This document shows, piece after piece, positions 1-7,652 of a DNA stretch of 45,339 nucleotides (position 1 is its first letter; every line of letters starts with the position of its first letter). Below the pieces are notes generated by a model. It had not been told where the DNA came from, made no database searches, and saw only the letters and a program-made list of their open reading frames with translations. Location: NCBI RefSeq assembly GCF_902826855.1, contig NZ_CADEGK010000002.1, positions 1 through 45,339 on the forward strand, given 5' to 3'. The DNA is from an uncultured Phenylobacterium sp. GTDB lineage: Bacteria; Pseudomonadota; Alphaproteobacteria; Caulobacterales; Caulobacteraceae. Position numbers and translations under genes: made by a program.

Positions 1-215
1 CCCACTGTCGTGCCGGGCGTTCCCGCCAGCGTCGCGGAGAGATGGAAGTTGGCGCCGTCATAGGTCGCACTGGCGCTGAGGATGTCCAGGTCGGCCGCCT
101 GCGGGCCGGTGTAGGTGGCCAGGAAGTCGTCCGCGGGGTCCGTCACGGCCAGCGCCGGCGTGGCAGCGATCGACAAGGCGCACGCGAGCGCCACGGAGAG
201 AAGCGGCTTGGACAT
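1..215 (-). CDS. secreted protein of unknown function, 5' part only
   Basis: The ATG at 213-215 is preceded by AGGGAG on the minus strand, and the frame stays open to the left window edge, so only about 71 residues are visible. The N-terminus is a classical Sec signal peptide: MSKPLL, a hydrophobic stretch, then a likely AxA cleavage at ATPALA. The mature part begins TDPADDFLATYTGP and continues with short beta-strand-like segments (DLDILSASATYDGANFHL). I do not recognise a named family with certainty; it resembles surface or PEP-CTERM-type secreted proteins. It is divergent from the CadC-like regulator and shares a 138-nt upstream region with it. Confidence 0.7.
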   Translation of the reverse strand, partial: MSKPLLSVALACALSIAATPALAVTDPADDFLATYTGPQAADLDILSASATYDGANFHLSATLAGTPGTTV

Positions 216-353
216 CGAAATGGACTCCCTTGCTTGGCGGCGGCCGCGAGCTTGCGGGGCGGAAGGCTGCGACCTTGTGAGGGCTGCGCCGCCTGGGCCA
301 TGATGAAGGCCTGAGGAACTTCTGAGGGTCTTCGACCCTGGGGGAGGTTGCGG

Positions 354-1883
354 GTGGATGCGCCGGGCGGAATGCTCACGCTGGCCGGGCTCGCGCGACG
401 GCCCGATATCGAGTTCGGGCCGGTCCGCATCAGCCCCTCGACTCGGTTGGTCCGCGGCCCGGCCGGCGAGGCCAGTCTCGAGCCGCGCGCCATGCAGGTG
501 CTGGTTGCGCTCAGCGACGCGGTCGGCGCCGTCGTCACCCGCGACGCCCTGTTTCGCCGTTGCTGGGGCGACGCGGTGGTGGGCGATGACAGCCTCAACC
601 GCGCCGTCGCCGACGTCCGCCGGGATATGCGCGCCGCCGTCGGCGACCTCGTCGCCATCCAAACGGTCCCGCGCACTGGCTATCGCCTCATTCTCGCGGG
701 CGAAGCCGCGCCTGGCCCAGCCCCGTCGGCCGCGCGGCGCCGGCTGCTCCTCGCCGGCGGTGGGGCGGCCGCGATCGCCGCCGCCGGCGCCGCCTGGTGG
801 GCCCTCCGCCCCGATCCTGCCCGCGCCCGCGCCGCCGCGCTGGTGGATGACGCCGAGCAAGCTCGCCAGACCGGGATGTCCGATGGCCATGTCCGCGCCG
901 CGCAAGCTCTCGAACAGGCCGTCCGGCTCGACCCCGCCAGCGCTGCTGCGTGGGGCAAGCTCGCCCTCGTCCGCAGCGCGCTCGCCGACGAGACCGCGCC
1001 AGACCGCGTTGCCGCCCTCACCGAGCAGGTCCAGCAGGCGGCCCGCCGCGCCCTGGCGCTAGATCCGCGCCAGCCCGACGCGCTGGCCGCGGGCGCGATC
1101 CTGCCGCCCTACTTCGGCGATTGGCAGGCCGCCGAGCGCCGGATGGACGCCGTCCTGAAGGTCGCGCCCAGCCACGTGGCGACCCGCGACGCCCGTGGCT
1201 TCCTCTATGTCTCGGTGGGCCGGGTCCGCGAGAACATGGCGGAGCGCCTGGCCATCGCCTCGCGCGAGCCGCTAAACGCCGTCCTGCTCTACCGCCTGAT
1301 CTACGCCCACTGGATCATAGGCCAGGTCACCGAGGCCGACCGCGCCGCCGAACGTGCGCTCCAGCTCTGGCCGCGCCATCCCGGCGCGTGGTTCGCGCGG
1401 CTGTGGGTGCTGGCCTTCACCGGCCGCGCCGAGCGCGCCTTGAGCCATCTCGATGACGCTGCGGCTCGCCCCGACCTGCCACCCTGGATGATGCAGACCT
1501 TGCGCACCGCCGTCACCGCTCTGATCACGGGCCGGCCGGCCGACGTGACCCTCGCCGCCGACCGCTTGCTGTCCGAGGTGGGCCGCAGCCCCTCGGCGTC
1601 GGTTAACGCCCTCCTGATCCTCAACGGTTTGGGCGAGGTCGACCGCGCCTTCGAGGTGGCCCGCGCCTACCTGTTGGAGGAGGGACCCCTGATGGCCAGC
1701 GTGCGTTGGCGCCCGGGCCAAGTGCTGGTTAGCGATCAGCGACGTCGCAAAACTCATATGCTCTTCACGCCGGTGGCGGCCGCCATGCGCCGCGACCCGC
1801 GTTTCCCCGATTTGGCCGAGCGCGTTGGGCTCGCCGCTTACTGGCGCGCCGTTGGGCGTGGCCCTGACGGCCCAGACCCGTGA
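354..1883 (+). CDS. CadC-like winged-helix regulator with membrane segment and TPR-like domain
   Basis: About 509 residues. Residues roughly 15-112 form an OmpR/PhoB-type winged helix (EPRAMQVLVALSDAVGAVVT, then SLNRAVADVRR and TVPRTGYRLI, the usual wing and recognition-helix pattern). One membrane segment follows an RRR run (LLLAGGGAAAIAAAGAAWWAL). The rest is an Ala/Arg-rich helical domain with TPR-like repeats (LDPASAAAWGKLALV, LDPRQPDALAAGAILP). There is no receiver domain, so it is a one-component ToxR/CadC-type regulator that probably senses at or across the inner membrane. I chose GTG 354 because GGGGGAGG ends six bases before it; TTG 348 and ATG 372 are alternatives. The target is unknown; the divergent secreted protein gene is one candidate. 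Confidence 0.82.
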   Translation: MDAPGGMLTLAGLARRPDIEFGPVRISPSTRLVRGPAGEASLEPRAMQVLVALSDAVGAVVTRDALFRRCWGDAVVGDDSLNRAVADVRRDMRAAVGDLVAIQTVPRTGYRLILAGEAAPGPAPSAARRRLLLAGGGAAAIAAAGAAWWALRPDPARARAAALVDDAEQARQTGMSDGHVRAAQALEQAVRLDPASAAAWGKLALVRSALADETAPDRVAALTEQVQQAARRALALDPRQPDALAAGAILPPYFGDWQAAERRMDAVLKVAPSHVATRDARGFLYVSVGRVRENMAERLAIASREPLNAVLLYRLIYAHWIIGQVTEADRAAERALQLWPRHPGAWFARLWVLAFTGRAERALSHLDDAAARPDLPPWMMQTLRTAVTALITGRPADVTLAADRLLSEVGRSPSASVNALLILNGLGEVDRAFEVARAYLLEEGPLMASVRWRPGQVLVSDQRRRKTHMLFTPVAAAMRRDPRFPDLAERVGLAAYWRAVGRGPDGPDP

Positions 1884-1949
1884 CGATTCACGGCTTGTGC
1901 AACCCCCACCAGGCCCCGCCCCAAGTCGTTCTCGAACGCGGACAGTCGA

Positions 1950-2358
1950 TCAAGGCCCATCCTGCGTCTCCGGCGTCGTGACTCGGGCGAGCGACAGCCG
2001 GACCGGCGCGGACTTGTAGGCCGGGGCGCCGCTGCGGCGATCGTGGTCCTCGGCACATTGGCCTCGCGATAGTAGGCGGCGATGCAGCCCCGCGGCAGCT
2101 CGCGGGCGACTGCGGTAAGGCCGCAGCCCCCCGCCGGCCGGCCGTCGAGATAGAACGCGGCGGCCAGATCGACCCGGTCCGCTCGTGTACTCGGCGATGA
2201 AACCGTGGCCCAGCACCGGCTCGCCGGCGCGGTCCCAGGTGACCAGGGCCTCCCAGGTCCTTCCAGACCAGGCCTGGCGAGAGGCGTACGCCGTCCGGCA
2301 GGCTGGGAGTCTCGGCGCGGGCCGCGGTCGCGGCGCAGCCGATCGTTCGAAGGGGCAT
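1950..2358 (-). pseudogene. frameshifted remnant of a small protein gene
   Basis: No single frame makes a sensible protein, but joining three frames on the minus strand does: DGVRLSPGLVWKDL, then ALVTWDRAGEPVLGHGFIAE, then DLAAAFYLDGRPAGGCGLTA through AAYYREANVP, then PAYKSAPVRLSLARVTTPET before a TGA at 1950-1952. That implies at least three frameshifts within about 400 bp. I do not recognise the family. It could be a decayed gene or a run of sequencing errors; the neighbouring FMN reductase and regulator genes are intact, which favours decay. The ATG at 2358 has no clear ribosome binding site, so the original start is uncertain. Confidence 0.55.
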
Positions 2359-2384
2359 GGTGGCGGCTCGGCGGGCGTGGAGGA

Positions 2385-2960
2385 CTATGCGCGCCTGCGC
2401 GCGTCGCGGCTGGTCAGGGCCGCCCAGTCGGCGAAGCCGGTGATCACCCGCTCCAGGAAGGCCCGGCCGTTCGGCGTCAGCACCTCACCCGAGCCATCGA
2501 ACATCGCCGCGGCCTCGCCGATGTACGCCTCGGGCTGCTGCATGACCGGCATGTTCAGGAAGACCATGCTCTGGCGGATGTGATGGTTCGCGCCGAAACC
2601 GCCCAGCTTGTAGGGCGAGACGCTCACCACCGCCGCCGGCAACCCGTCCCACGGACTCGGGTAGTCGGGACGGGAGCCGACATCGATGGCGTTCTTCAGG
2701 GCGCCGGGGACCGAGCGGTTGTACTCCGGCGTGGTGATCAGCACCGCGTCCGCCGCCCTGATCTCGTCGCGGAAGCGCGTCCAGGCCGCCGGCGGCGTGG
2801 CGTCGAGATCCTCGGTGTAGAGCGGCAGGTCGCCGATCTCGACGATACGACAGGCGAGGGTGGGCGGGGCCAGCGCGATCAACGCACGGGCGATCCGCCG
2901 GGTGTAGGAGGCCTTGCGCAGGCTTCCGACGAGCACGACGACGTTGAGCGGATCGGACAT
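2385..2960 (-). CDS. NADPH-dependent FMN reductase family protein
   Basis: 191 residues, the normal size for the flavodoxin-like FMN_red family (chromate/quinone reductase ChrR/YieF type). The FMN phosphate loop is visible at the N-terminus (VVVLVGSLRKASYTRRIA) and the second flavin-binding motif is TPEYNRSVPGALKNAIDVGS. The protein is cytosolic and would transfer electrons from NAD(P)H to free or bound FMN, or to quinones. It lies 77 nt downstream of the metallo-beta-lactamase-fold gene on the same strand and probably shares the transcript that starts at the dyad at 4186-4216. A reduced-flavin supplier would suit an oxidative degradation cluster, but the partner is not identified. Confidence 0.88.
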   Translation of the reverse strand: MSDPLNVVVLVGSLRKASYTRRIARALIALAPPTLACRIVEIGDLPLYTEDLDATPPAAWTRFRDEIRAADAVLITTPEYNRSVPGALKNAIDVGSRPDYPSPWDGLPAAVVSVSPYKLGGFGANHHIRQSMVFLNMPVMQQPEAYIGEAAAMFDGSGEVLTPNGRAFLERVITGFADWAALTSRDARRRA

Positions 2961-3037
2961 CGCAAAGATCTCTCGGAGTCAGTGGGAGGGCGGAGGGAAG
3001 TGGACGGGAAGCGGGCGCGGGGTGCGGGGACCGACGG

Positions 3038-4105
3038 TCAGTCGATGCGCAGGCTCTGCTCCATCGCGAAGCACTGGTCCCAGATGTAGACGTCGAAGCC
3101 CGAGAGTCGGTCCTGCCACTTGGGCGTCACCGTGTTCACGCATTTCACGACCACGCGGTCGATGTAGTTGTCGAACACCGCCCAGGGGTTGGTCTTGTCC
3201 TCGGCAGCGAGCTCCTCGCCGATGGCGGTGGTCTGCAGCGCCTGCCCCGCCGCCGCCTTCAGGTCGTTCATGAACTCCAGCTGCGTGCGCACGTCGGCGT
3301 GGGTTCCGGTCCGGCTGACATGGCCGCCGACGATCGTCTCGAAGGGCAGCTTGTCGATCAGGGCCACCTGCTCGAAGACGCCCTGCACGTCGTGCGCGAC
3401 CGCGAACCGCCGCCACGGCATCCAGCCCGGGAAGATCACGTCCACCACCATCAGGGTCTTCTGCCGCGGCGCGTAGATGAAGATGTTGCCGGGCACGTGG
3501 GCGTCGCCGTGGTAGCTGAGCTCCAGGACCTGGCTGCCGACCTTCAGCGTGTAGCGGTCCTTGAAGGTCACGGTCGGCGGCGGCCGCTTCGGGTCAGCAT
3601 CGCGGAGCAGCAGCCGCTTGGTCTCCTCCTGGGCGATGACGACCGGCACGCGGCCCAGGTCATTCACGCCGGCGATGTGGTCGGCGTGGGAGTGGCTGTA
3701 GATCACGTGGGTGATCGGCTTGTCGGTAACCTCGGCAATCGCCCGCCGGATGTGGGCCGAGTAGGTGGGGGGCGCGTCCACCACCACCACGCCGGTCTCG
3801 TAGACCAGGAACATCGACTGGTAGGCGTTCTCGGTGACCATCCAGAGCCCGTCGCCCAGCTTCTGCGTGCGGTAGCCCTTGGCCGGGTCGATGGCCGGGG
3901 GCGTGTTGTCTGCGGAGACCGGTAGGTAGCGGTCGGGGCGCACCCCGATCGGTGCGAGCGTGGGCATGTTCGCGTAGGGCGCGCCTGGCTGCCCGGGCGG
4001 GGACCCCGCCCGCGCCGGTGCGCCGATCAGGACCGCCACGAGCGCGGCGGCGCCGATGACCTGGCCGAATTGTCTCGTCGTCCGGTACGCGCGTGGGGTC
4101 GACAC
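3038..4105 (-). CDS. exported metallo-beta-lactamase-fold hydrolase
   Basis: 355 residues starting at GTG 4105, with GGAGAG upstream. A signal peptide is clear (VIGAAALVAVLIGAPARAG), so the enzyme is probably periplasmic. The zinc-binding signature is HSHADH (residues about 138-143), followed by the third-ligand histidine in YHGDAHVPGN and a later histidine in VGGHVSRTGTHAD. This is the two-metal MBL hydrolase layout; candidate reactions are hydrolysis of a lactone, thioester or sulfate/phosphate ester, and the sequence does not decide between them. The dyad at 4186-4216 sits 80 nt upstream of the start. The FMN reductase gene follows it. Confidence 0.85.
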   Translation of the reverse strand: MSTPRAYRTTRQFGQVIGAAALVAVLIGAPARAGSPPGQPGAPYANMPTLAPIGVRPDRYLPVSADNTPPAIDPAKGYRTQKLGDGLWMVTENAYQSMFLVYETGVVVVDAPPTYSAHIRRAIAEVTDKPITHVIYSHSHADHIAGVNDLGRVPVVIAQEETKRLLLRDADPKRPPPTVTFKDRYTLKVGSQVLELSYHGDAHVPGNIFIYAPRQKTLMVVDVIFPGWMPWRRFAVAHDVQGVFEQVALIDKLPFETIVGGHVSRTGTHADVRTQLEFMNDLKAAAGQALQTTAIGEELAAEDKTNPWAVFDNYIDRVVVKCVNTVTPKWQDRLSGFDVYIWDQCFAMEQSLRID

Positions 4106-4185
4106 GGTCGCTCTCCTGTCATGGCGCGGCGACGCTGCGCCGCCCTGGCCTGAGGAGAGAATTGGACCGGCGGCCCCGCTCCGGA

Positions 4186-4216
4186 ATTGGACTTAGGTGT
4201 CGCCGACACCAAAGTC
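4186..4216 (-). promoter_or_regulatory. regulon dyad, copy A, before the MBL hydrolase gene
   Basis: Read on the minus strand: GAC TTT, then GGTGTCGGCGACACC (a perfect 6-bp inverted repeat around a 3-bp centre), then TAA, then GTCCAAT. The GTCCAAT end points toward the MBL gene, 80 nt from its start. The TNCAAT part could be a -10 box, which would place the dyad in the promoter spacer; this is inference. Confidence 0.65.
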
Positions 4217-4242
4217 TCATCCGGCGCGACGGCCGCGCCGTG

Positions 4243-4764
4243 TCACCGGGCGGGCGACGCCACAGTGCGTCGCGGCAGCGTCCAGCCGGCGCGCGGGAAG
4301 TGGCACATGTAGCCGTGCGGGATACGCTCGAGATAATCCTGGTGCTCGGGCTCGGCCTCCCAGAAGTCGCCCGCTGGCTCCACCGCGGTCACCACACGGC
4401 CGGGCCAGAGACCGGAGGCCTCGACGTCGGCGATGGTCTCTTCGGCGACCCGCTTCTGGTCCTCGCTCGTATAGAAGATCGCGGAGCGGTAGCTCAGTCC
4501 GACGTCATTGCCCTGGCGGTTGAGCGTGGTCGGGTCGTGGATCTGGAAGAAGAACGCCAGAACGTCGCGATAGCTGGTCGCGGCCGGATCGAAGACGATC
4601 TCGATCGCTTCGGCGTGCGTGCCGTGGTTGCGGTAGGTCGCGTTGGGGACATCGCCGCCGGAATAGCCGACCCGGGTCGAGAGGACGCCGGGTTGGCGGC
4701 GGATCAGCTGCTGCATGCCCCAGAAGCAGCCGCCGGCGAGGATGGCGCGTTCGGTGGTCGGCAT
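4243..4764 (-). CDS. msrA: peptide-methionine (S)-S-oxide reductase
   Basis: 173 residues, close to the family norm. The catalytic motif GCFWG lies at residues 12-16 with the active-site Cys; the family signatures [20 protein letters not shown] and [14 protein letters not shown] are present. It repairs methionine S-sulfoxide in proteins using thioredoxin-type reductant. No extra C-terminal resolving Cys is seen near the end (…RRTVASPAR), so recycling would rely on another residue or partner. GAGGAG precedes the ATG by a short gap. It follows a broken hydrolase gene and has no copy of the dyad of its own. There is no evident signal peptide, so it is cytosolic. Confidence 0.95.
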   Translation of the reverse strand: MPTTERAILAGGCFWGMQQLIRRQPGVLSTRVGYSGGDVPNATYRNHGTHAEAIEIVFDPAATSYRDVLAFFFQIHDPTTLNRQGNDVGLSYRSAIFYTSEDQKRVAEETIADVEASGLWPGRVVTAVEPAGDFWEAEPEHQDYLERIPHGYMCHFPRAGWTLPRRTVASPAR

Positions 4765-4846
4765 AGGGGTCTCCTCTGGCGGTCGGTCGTCTTATGTGGT
4801 TGCGGCGCCCGGCGCCCGCAATCCGGAGCCCGTGGTGGGCCGAGTC

Positions 4847-5325
4847 TCAGGGCGGGGCGCTTTCCAGGAACTGTAGGATCAGCGCGGCCGCCTCGTCGAG
4901 CCGCTCATCGAGGGCGAAGTGACGGCGTCCAGCTCGAAGACGCAGCGCTGCACGCCGAGCTGGACGAGCAGGCCCGCATGGTCTCTCCAAGGTGGTCGAA
5001 GGTATAGGCGTAGTGCGCCGGCGCCGGCGCATCGCTCTGCCCGAAGCCCGGATAGTCGGGCGCGATGACATGGTACCGCCGGCCAGAAGCGGGATCAGAC
5101 CGTCGTACATGCGCGACGATGAGCATAGCCGTGCAGCATGACGATCGTCGGCGCGTCCGAGGGCCCCGCCTCGCGGTAGAAGACCCCAACGCCATCGACC
5201 AGCGCCCGGCGGTAGGTGGTTGTCACCGAGGTCGACGGCAGGGCGCCGGGTCCGGCCTCGGCCAGCGCGGCGGCCATGAGCGCGGCGAACCCGCACGGGA
5301 GGAGGAAGGTGCGCATGGTGGGCAT
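4847..5325 (-). pseudogene. alpha/beta hydrolase pseudogene with frameshifts and an internal deletion
   Basis: Pieces of one alpha/beta hydrolase appear in successive frames: a signal peptide (MRTFLLPCGFAALMAAALAE), [10 protein letters not shown] (oxyanion-hole HG), [61 protein letters not shown], and finally [20 protein letters not shown] before a TGA. At least four frameshifts are needed. The stretch that should hold the nucleophile elbow and most of the cap (roughly 150 residues in relatives) is missing between the last two pieces, so the product cannot be active. The dyad at 5387-5417 still stands about 60 nt upstream. Sequencing error could explain the shifts but not the deletion. Confidence 0.75.
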
Positions 5326-5386
5326 GCCGGTTCGTTGCGGTGTCGGATTGACGCCCCGATGAGATCGGATCGTGCGCCGCCGGGCC

Positions 5387-5417
5387 ATTGGACCTAGGCA
5401 GCGGCGATACCAAAGTC
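5387..5417 (-). promoter_or_regulatory. regulon dyad, copy B, before the broken hydrolase
   Basis: On the minus strand: GAC TTT, GGTATCGCCGCTGCC, TAG, GTCCAAT. The left half-site is intact and the right one has two mismatches. It overlaps the 3' end of the upstream dehydrogenase gene: the TAG of the motif is that gene's stop codon. It sits 61 nt from the start of the hydrolase pseudogene, in the same orientation and at the same distance as the other copies. Confidence 0.55.
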
Positions 5418-6257
5418 GTGCTGGGGCTGGGGCGCCGCCGACTCCTGGACCCGGTAGCGAGCGGCCGGCTCGGACCGCGAGAGGTTGGGGAATAACGCCT
5501 GGCGGGCCGCCTCGTAGGCCTGCCAGTCGCCGACGTCCGGGAGGGATGGCAGGGTGATGAGTTCGCCCTGGTCGAGGCCCGACAGGGCCGCGTCGACCGC
5601 ATCCGGCGCGCTCATCACGATCTCCCTCGGCAAGGTGTCCAGCGGCGCGCCCGAGGCGGCCCAGAAGGCGGTGCCGACGGCGCCCGGCAGGACGGCCTGG
5701 ACCCGAAGTCCGCGCGCGGCGAGCTCGTGGTGCAGCGACTGGGTCAGGGCGACCACGAACGCCTTGGTGCCGGCATAGACCCCGTTGAGGATCTCCGGTC
5801 CGACTGCGGCGATGGAAGCCATGTTGACGATCGTTCCGGAGCCCCGCTCGACGAACTTCGGGGCTGCGGCATAGGTCAGCCGCATCAGCGCCGTGACATT
5901 GAGATCGATCATGGGTTGCATGGCAGCGACATCCGAACTCAGGAGCGGCAAGGCGGAGCCGACGCCGGCATTGTTCACCAGCATCGAGATCCGCGCGTCA
6001 TCGCGCAGGCGCAGCACGATGTCGTCCACATGGTCGGCACGGCCGAGGTCGGCGGTCAGGGTCTCGACCTGCCGCCCGGTCGCCTGGATCAGGCGGCTGG
6101 CCACCGCTTCCAGGCGCATGGAGTCCCGCGCTACCAGGATGAGGTCGAACCCGCGGCCAGCGAGCCGGTCGGCATAGACCTCCCCCATCCCTGCGGACGC
6201 GCCGGTGATCAGCGCGACGCCCTTCGGCGGCGTTGGCGTGGCGGGTGTGTGCAGCAT
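5394..6257 (-). CDS. short-chain dehydrogenase/reductase
   Basis: 287 residues of classical SDR. The nucleotide-binding glycine motif TGASAGMG is near residues 19-26, NNAG is at about 94-97, and the catalytic Ser and Tyr/Lys are in NMASIAAVG and YAGTK. It would oxidise an alcohol or reduce a ketone with NAD(P); the substrate is not evident. GGTGGAGG precedes the ATG. The C-terminal tail (about 50 residues after the Rossmann core, ending HDFGIAAA) is less conserved and encodes part of the next gene's regulatory dyad. It has its own upstream dyad at 6331-6361, 73 nt before the start. Confidence 0.92.
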   Translation of the reverse strand: MLHTPATPTPPKGVALITGASAGMGEVYADRLAGRGFDLILVARDSMRLEAVASRLIQATGRQVETLTADLGRADHVDDIVLRLRDDARISMLVNNAGVGSALPLLSSDVAAMQPMIDLNVTALMRLTYAAAPKFVERGSGTIVNMASIAAVGPEILNGVYAGTKAFVVALTQSLHHELAARGLRVQAVLPGAVGTAFWAASGAPLDTLPREIVMSAPDAVDAALSGLDQGELITLPSLPDVGDWQAYEAARQALFPNLSRSEPAARYRVQESAAPQPQHDFGIAAA

Positions 6258-6330
6258 CGTCGACCTCCACCGTCATCACGGGCGCGGCGCCCGGCGCCTT
6301 CGAACCTGGCCGCGCCAGGGCTGGGCGGAC

Positions 6331-6361
6331 ATTGCACTTTGGTGTCGGCGATACCTTTGTC
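6331..6361. promoter_or_regulatory. regulon dyad, copy C, between two divergent dehydrogenase genes
   Basis: On the minus strand: GAC AAA, GGTATCGCCGACACC, AAA, GTGCAAT. The GTGCAAT end faces the minus-strand SDR (73 nt to its ATG). The plus-strand SDR starts 186 nt away in the other direction, farther than usual for this motif and without a CAAT-type end on that side, so control of the plus-strand gene is less certain. The rest of the 290-nt gap shows no other clear element. Confidence 0.62.
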
Positions 6362-6547
6362 TCGGTTGTGCGCGCGGGCCTCGCGACGGAGTCTCTGGCC
6401 GTCGGCGGGACGCCCCGGCGTTGCGCGCCGCGAACGACTGTCGCTCTCGCCGCGCCTCTAAGCGCGGGGCGGGGTCACGCCCGATTCCCGGGCTGCCGAG
6501 GCGGACAAAAGCGTCCGCACAACACAGGACAGGATCGAGACATCTCC

Positions 6548-7261
6548 ATGAGCCAACCTTCAAAGGTCGCCGTCATCACCGGCGCATCGCAGGGCCTGGG
6601 CGCGGCGCTGGCAGCCGCGTATCGCGCCGCTGGCTACAAGGTCGTCGCCAACTCGCGATCGATCGGACCGTCCGGGGACGCCGATCTGGCGACCGTAGCC
6701 GGTGACATCGCCGATCCGGCCGTCGCCGAACGCGTCGTCGCCACCGCGGTCGAGCGCTTCGGGCGGATCGACACCCTGGTCAACAACGCCGGGGTCTTCA
6801 CCGCGAAACCCTTCACGGCCTTCACGCAGGAAGACTGGGCGGCGAACACCGGCACCAACCTCGCCGGCTTCTTCCACGTGACCCAGGCGGCGATCCGCCG
6901 GATGGAGAGACAAGGCTCCGGGCACGTCGTGCAGATCTCGACGAGTCTGGTCGAGCAGCCGATCAATGGCGTCCCCTCGGTCCTGGCGTCCCTTACGAAG
7001 GGTGGACTGAACGCGGCGACGAAGTCCCTGGCGATCGAGTACGCCGGGCGGGGCATTCGTGTGAACGCGGTGGCGCTGGGCATCATCAAGACCCCGATGC
7101 ATCCGCCGGAAACCCACGCGGGCCTGGCCACCCTCCAGCCCCTCGGCCGCCTGGGCGAGGTCGAGGAGGCGGTCCACGGCGTCCTCTATCTGGAGAACGC
7201 CCCGTTCGTGACAGGCGAGATTCTGCACGTCGACGGCGGCCAGTCCGCCGGCCACTGGTGA
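6548..7261 (+). CDS. SDR-fold oxidoreductase lacking the catalytic tyrosine
   Basis: 237 residues. Rossmann signature TGASQGLG near residues 11-18, NNAG at about 79-82, and a C-terminal VTGEILHVDGGQSAGHW typical of FabG-like SDRs. At the active site the usual Tyr-x-x-x-Lys reads ALASLTK: the Lys is present but the Tyr position, four residues before it, is Ala. The Ser strand reads QISTSLVEQ. The protein may bind cofactor without classical SDR catalysis, or use another residue. ATG 6548 is chosen because the protein then begins with the standard SDR first strand; the longer open frame upstream has no family similarity. Confidence 0.85.
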   Translation: MSQPSKVAVITGASQGLGAALAAAYRAAGYKVVANSRSIGPSGDADLATVAGDIADPAVAERVVATAVERFGRIDTLVNNAGVFTAKPFTAFTQEDWAANTGTNLAGFFHVTQAAIRRMERQGSGHVVQISTSLVEQPINGVPSVLASLTKGGLNAATKSLAIEYAGRGIRVNAVALGIIKTPMHPPETHAGLATLQPLGRLGEVEEAVHGVLYLENAPFVTGEILHVDGGQSAGHW

Positions 7262-7266
7262 CCCTT

Positions 7267-7296
7267 CGCAGCGGGCCGCCCACGCGGCCCGCTGCG
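7267..7296 (+). terminator. GC-rich stem-loop between the SDR and tautomerase genes
   Basis: A perfect 13-bp stem (CGCAGCGGGCCGC pairing with its complement) closes a 4-nt loop just after the SDR stop codon. No T-run follows, so it may attenuate or stabilise the transcript rather than terminate it. Confidence 0.5.
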
Positions 7297-7317
7297 CTGC
7301 CCTGGAGCGCTCCGACC

Positions 7318-7560
7318 ATGCCGATCGTCAACATCCTGGTGACCCGTGAGGGCTCCGGACCCGACCGCACTGCGATCACCGCCGAGGAGAAGGCCCGCCT
7401 CATCAAGGGCGTCAGTGACCTGCTGCTGGAGGTCCTGGGCAAGCCGCTCGATTCGACGTTCGTGACCATCCAGGAGATCGAACTCGAGAACTGGGGGTGG
7501 GGCGGATTGCCGGCCCTCGAATACCGACAGTCCCGCACGGGTGCGCCTTCGGGGCAATGA
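7318..7560 (+). CDS. 4-oxalocrotonate tautomerase family protein
   Basis: 80 residues beginning MPIVNILVTREG. After removal of Met the N-terminal Pro1 is the general base of the tautomerase superfamily, which decides the start at ATG 7318. LIKGVSDLLLEVLGKPLDST and TFVTIQEIELENWGWGG match the helix and strand of the family; the length fits the longer 4-OT-like members. It would move a proton in keto-enol tautomerisation of an unsaturated 2-oxo acid, a step common in ring-fission pathways, though no dioxygenase is visible here. It lies 56 nt after the plus-strand SDR and is probably co-transcribed. Confidence 0.88.
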   Translation: MPIVNILVTREGSGPDRTAITAEEKARLIKGVSDLLLEVLGKPLDSTFVTIQEIELENWGWGGLPALEYRQSRTGAPSGQ

Positions 7561-7652
7561 AGGGTCGTCAGGCGCTTCGCGCTGGCCGTGCCTGCGAGGC
7601 TGCCCCGATGAACACCTTCATGGCGTCGAGCTGGTCCGTCGAAGTGGTCTCC

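Noticed and set aside
4160-4170. Extra AATTGGACCGG next to copy A
   Set aside because: It repeats the ATTGGAC end only and lacks the dyad; possibly a duplicated promoter element, but unsupported.
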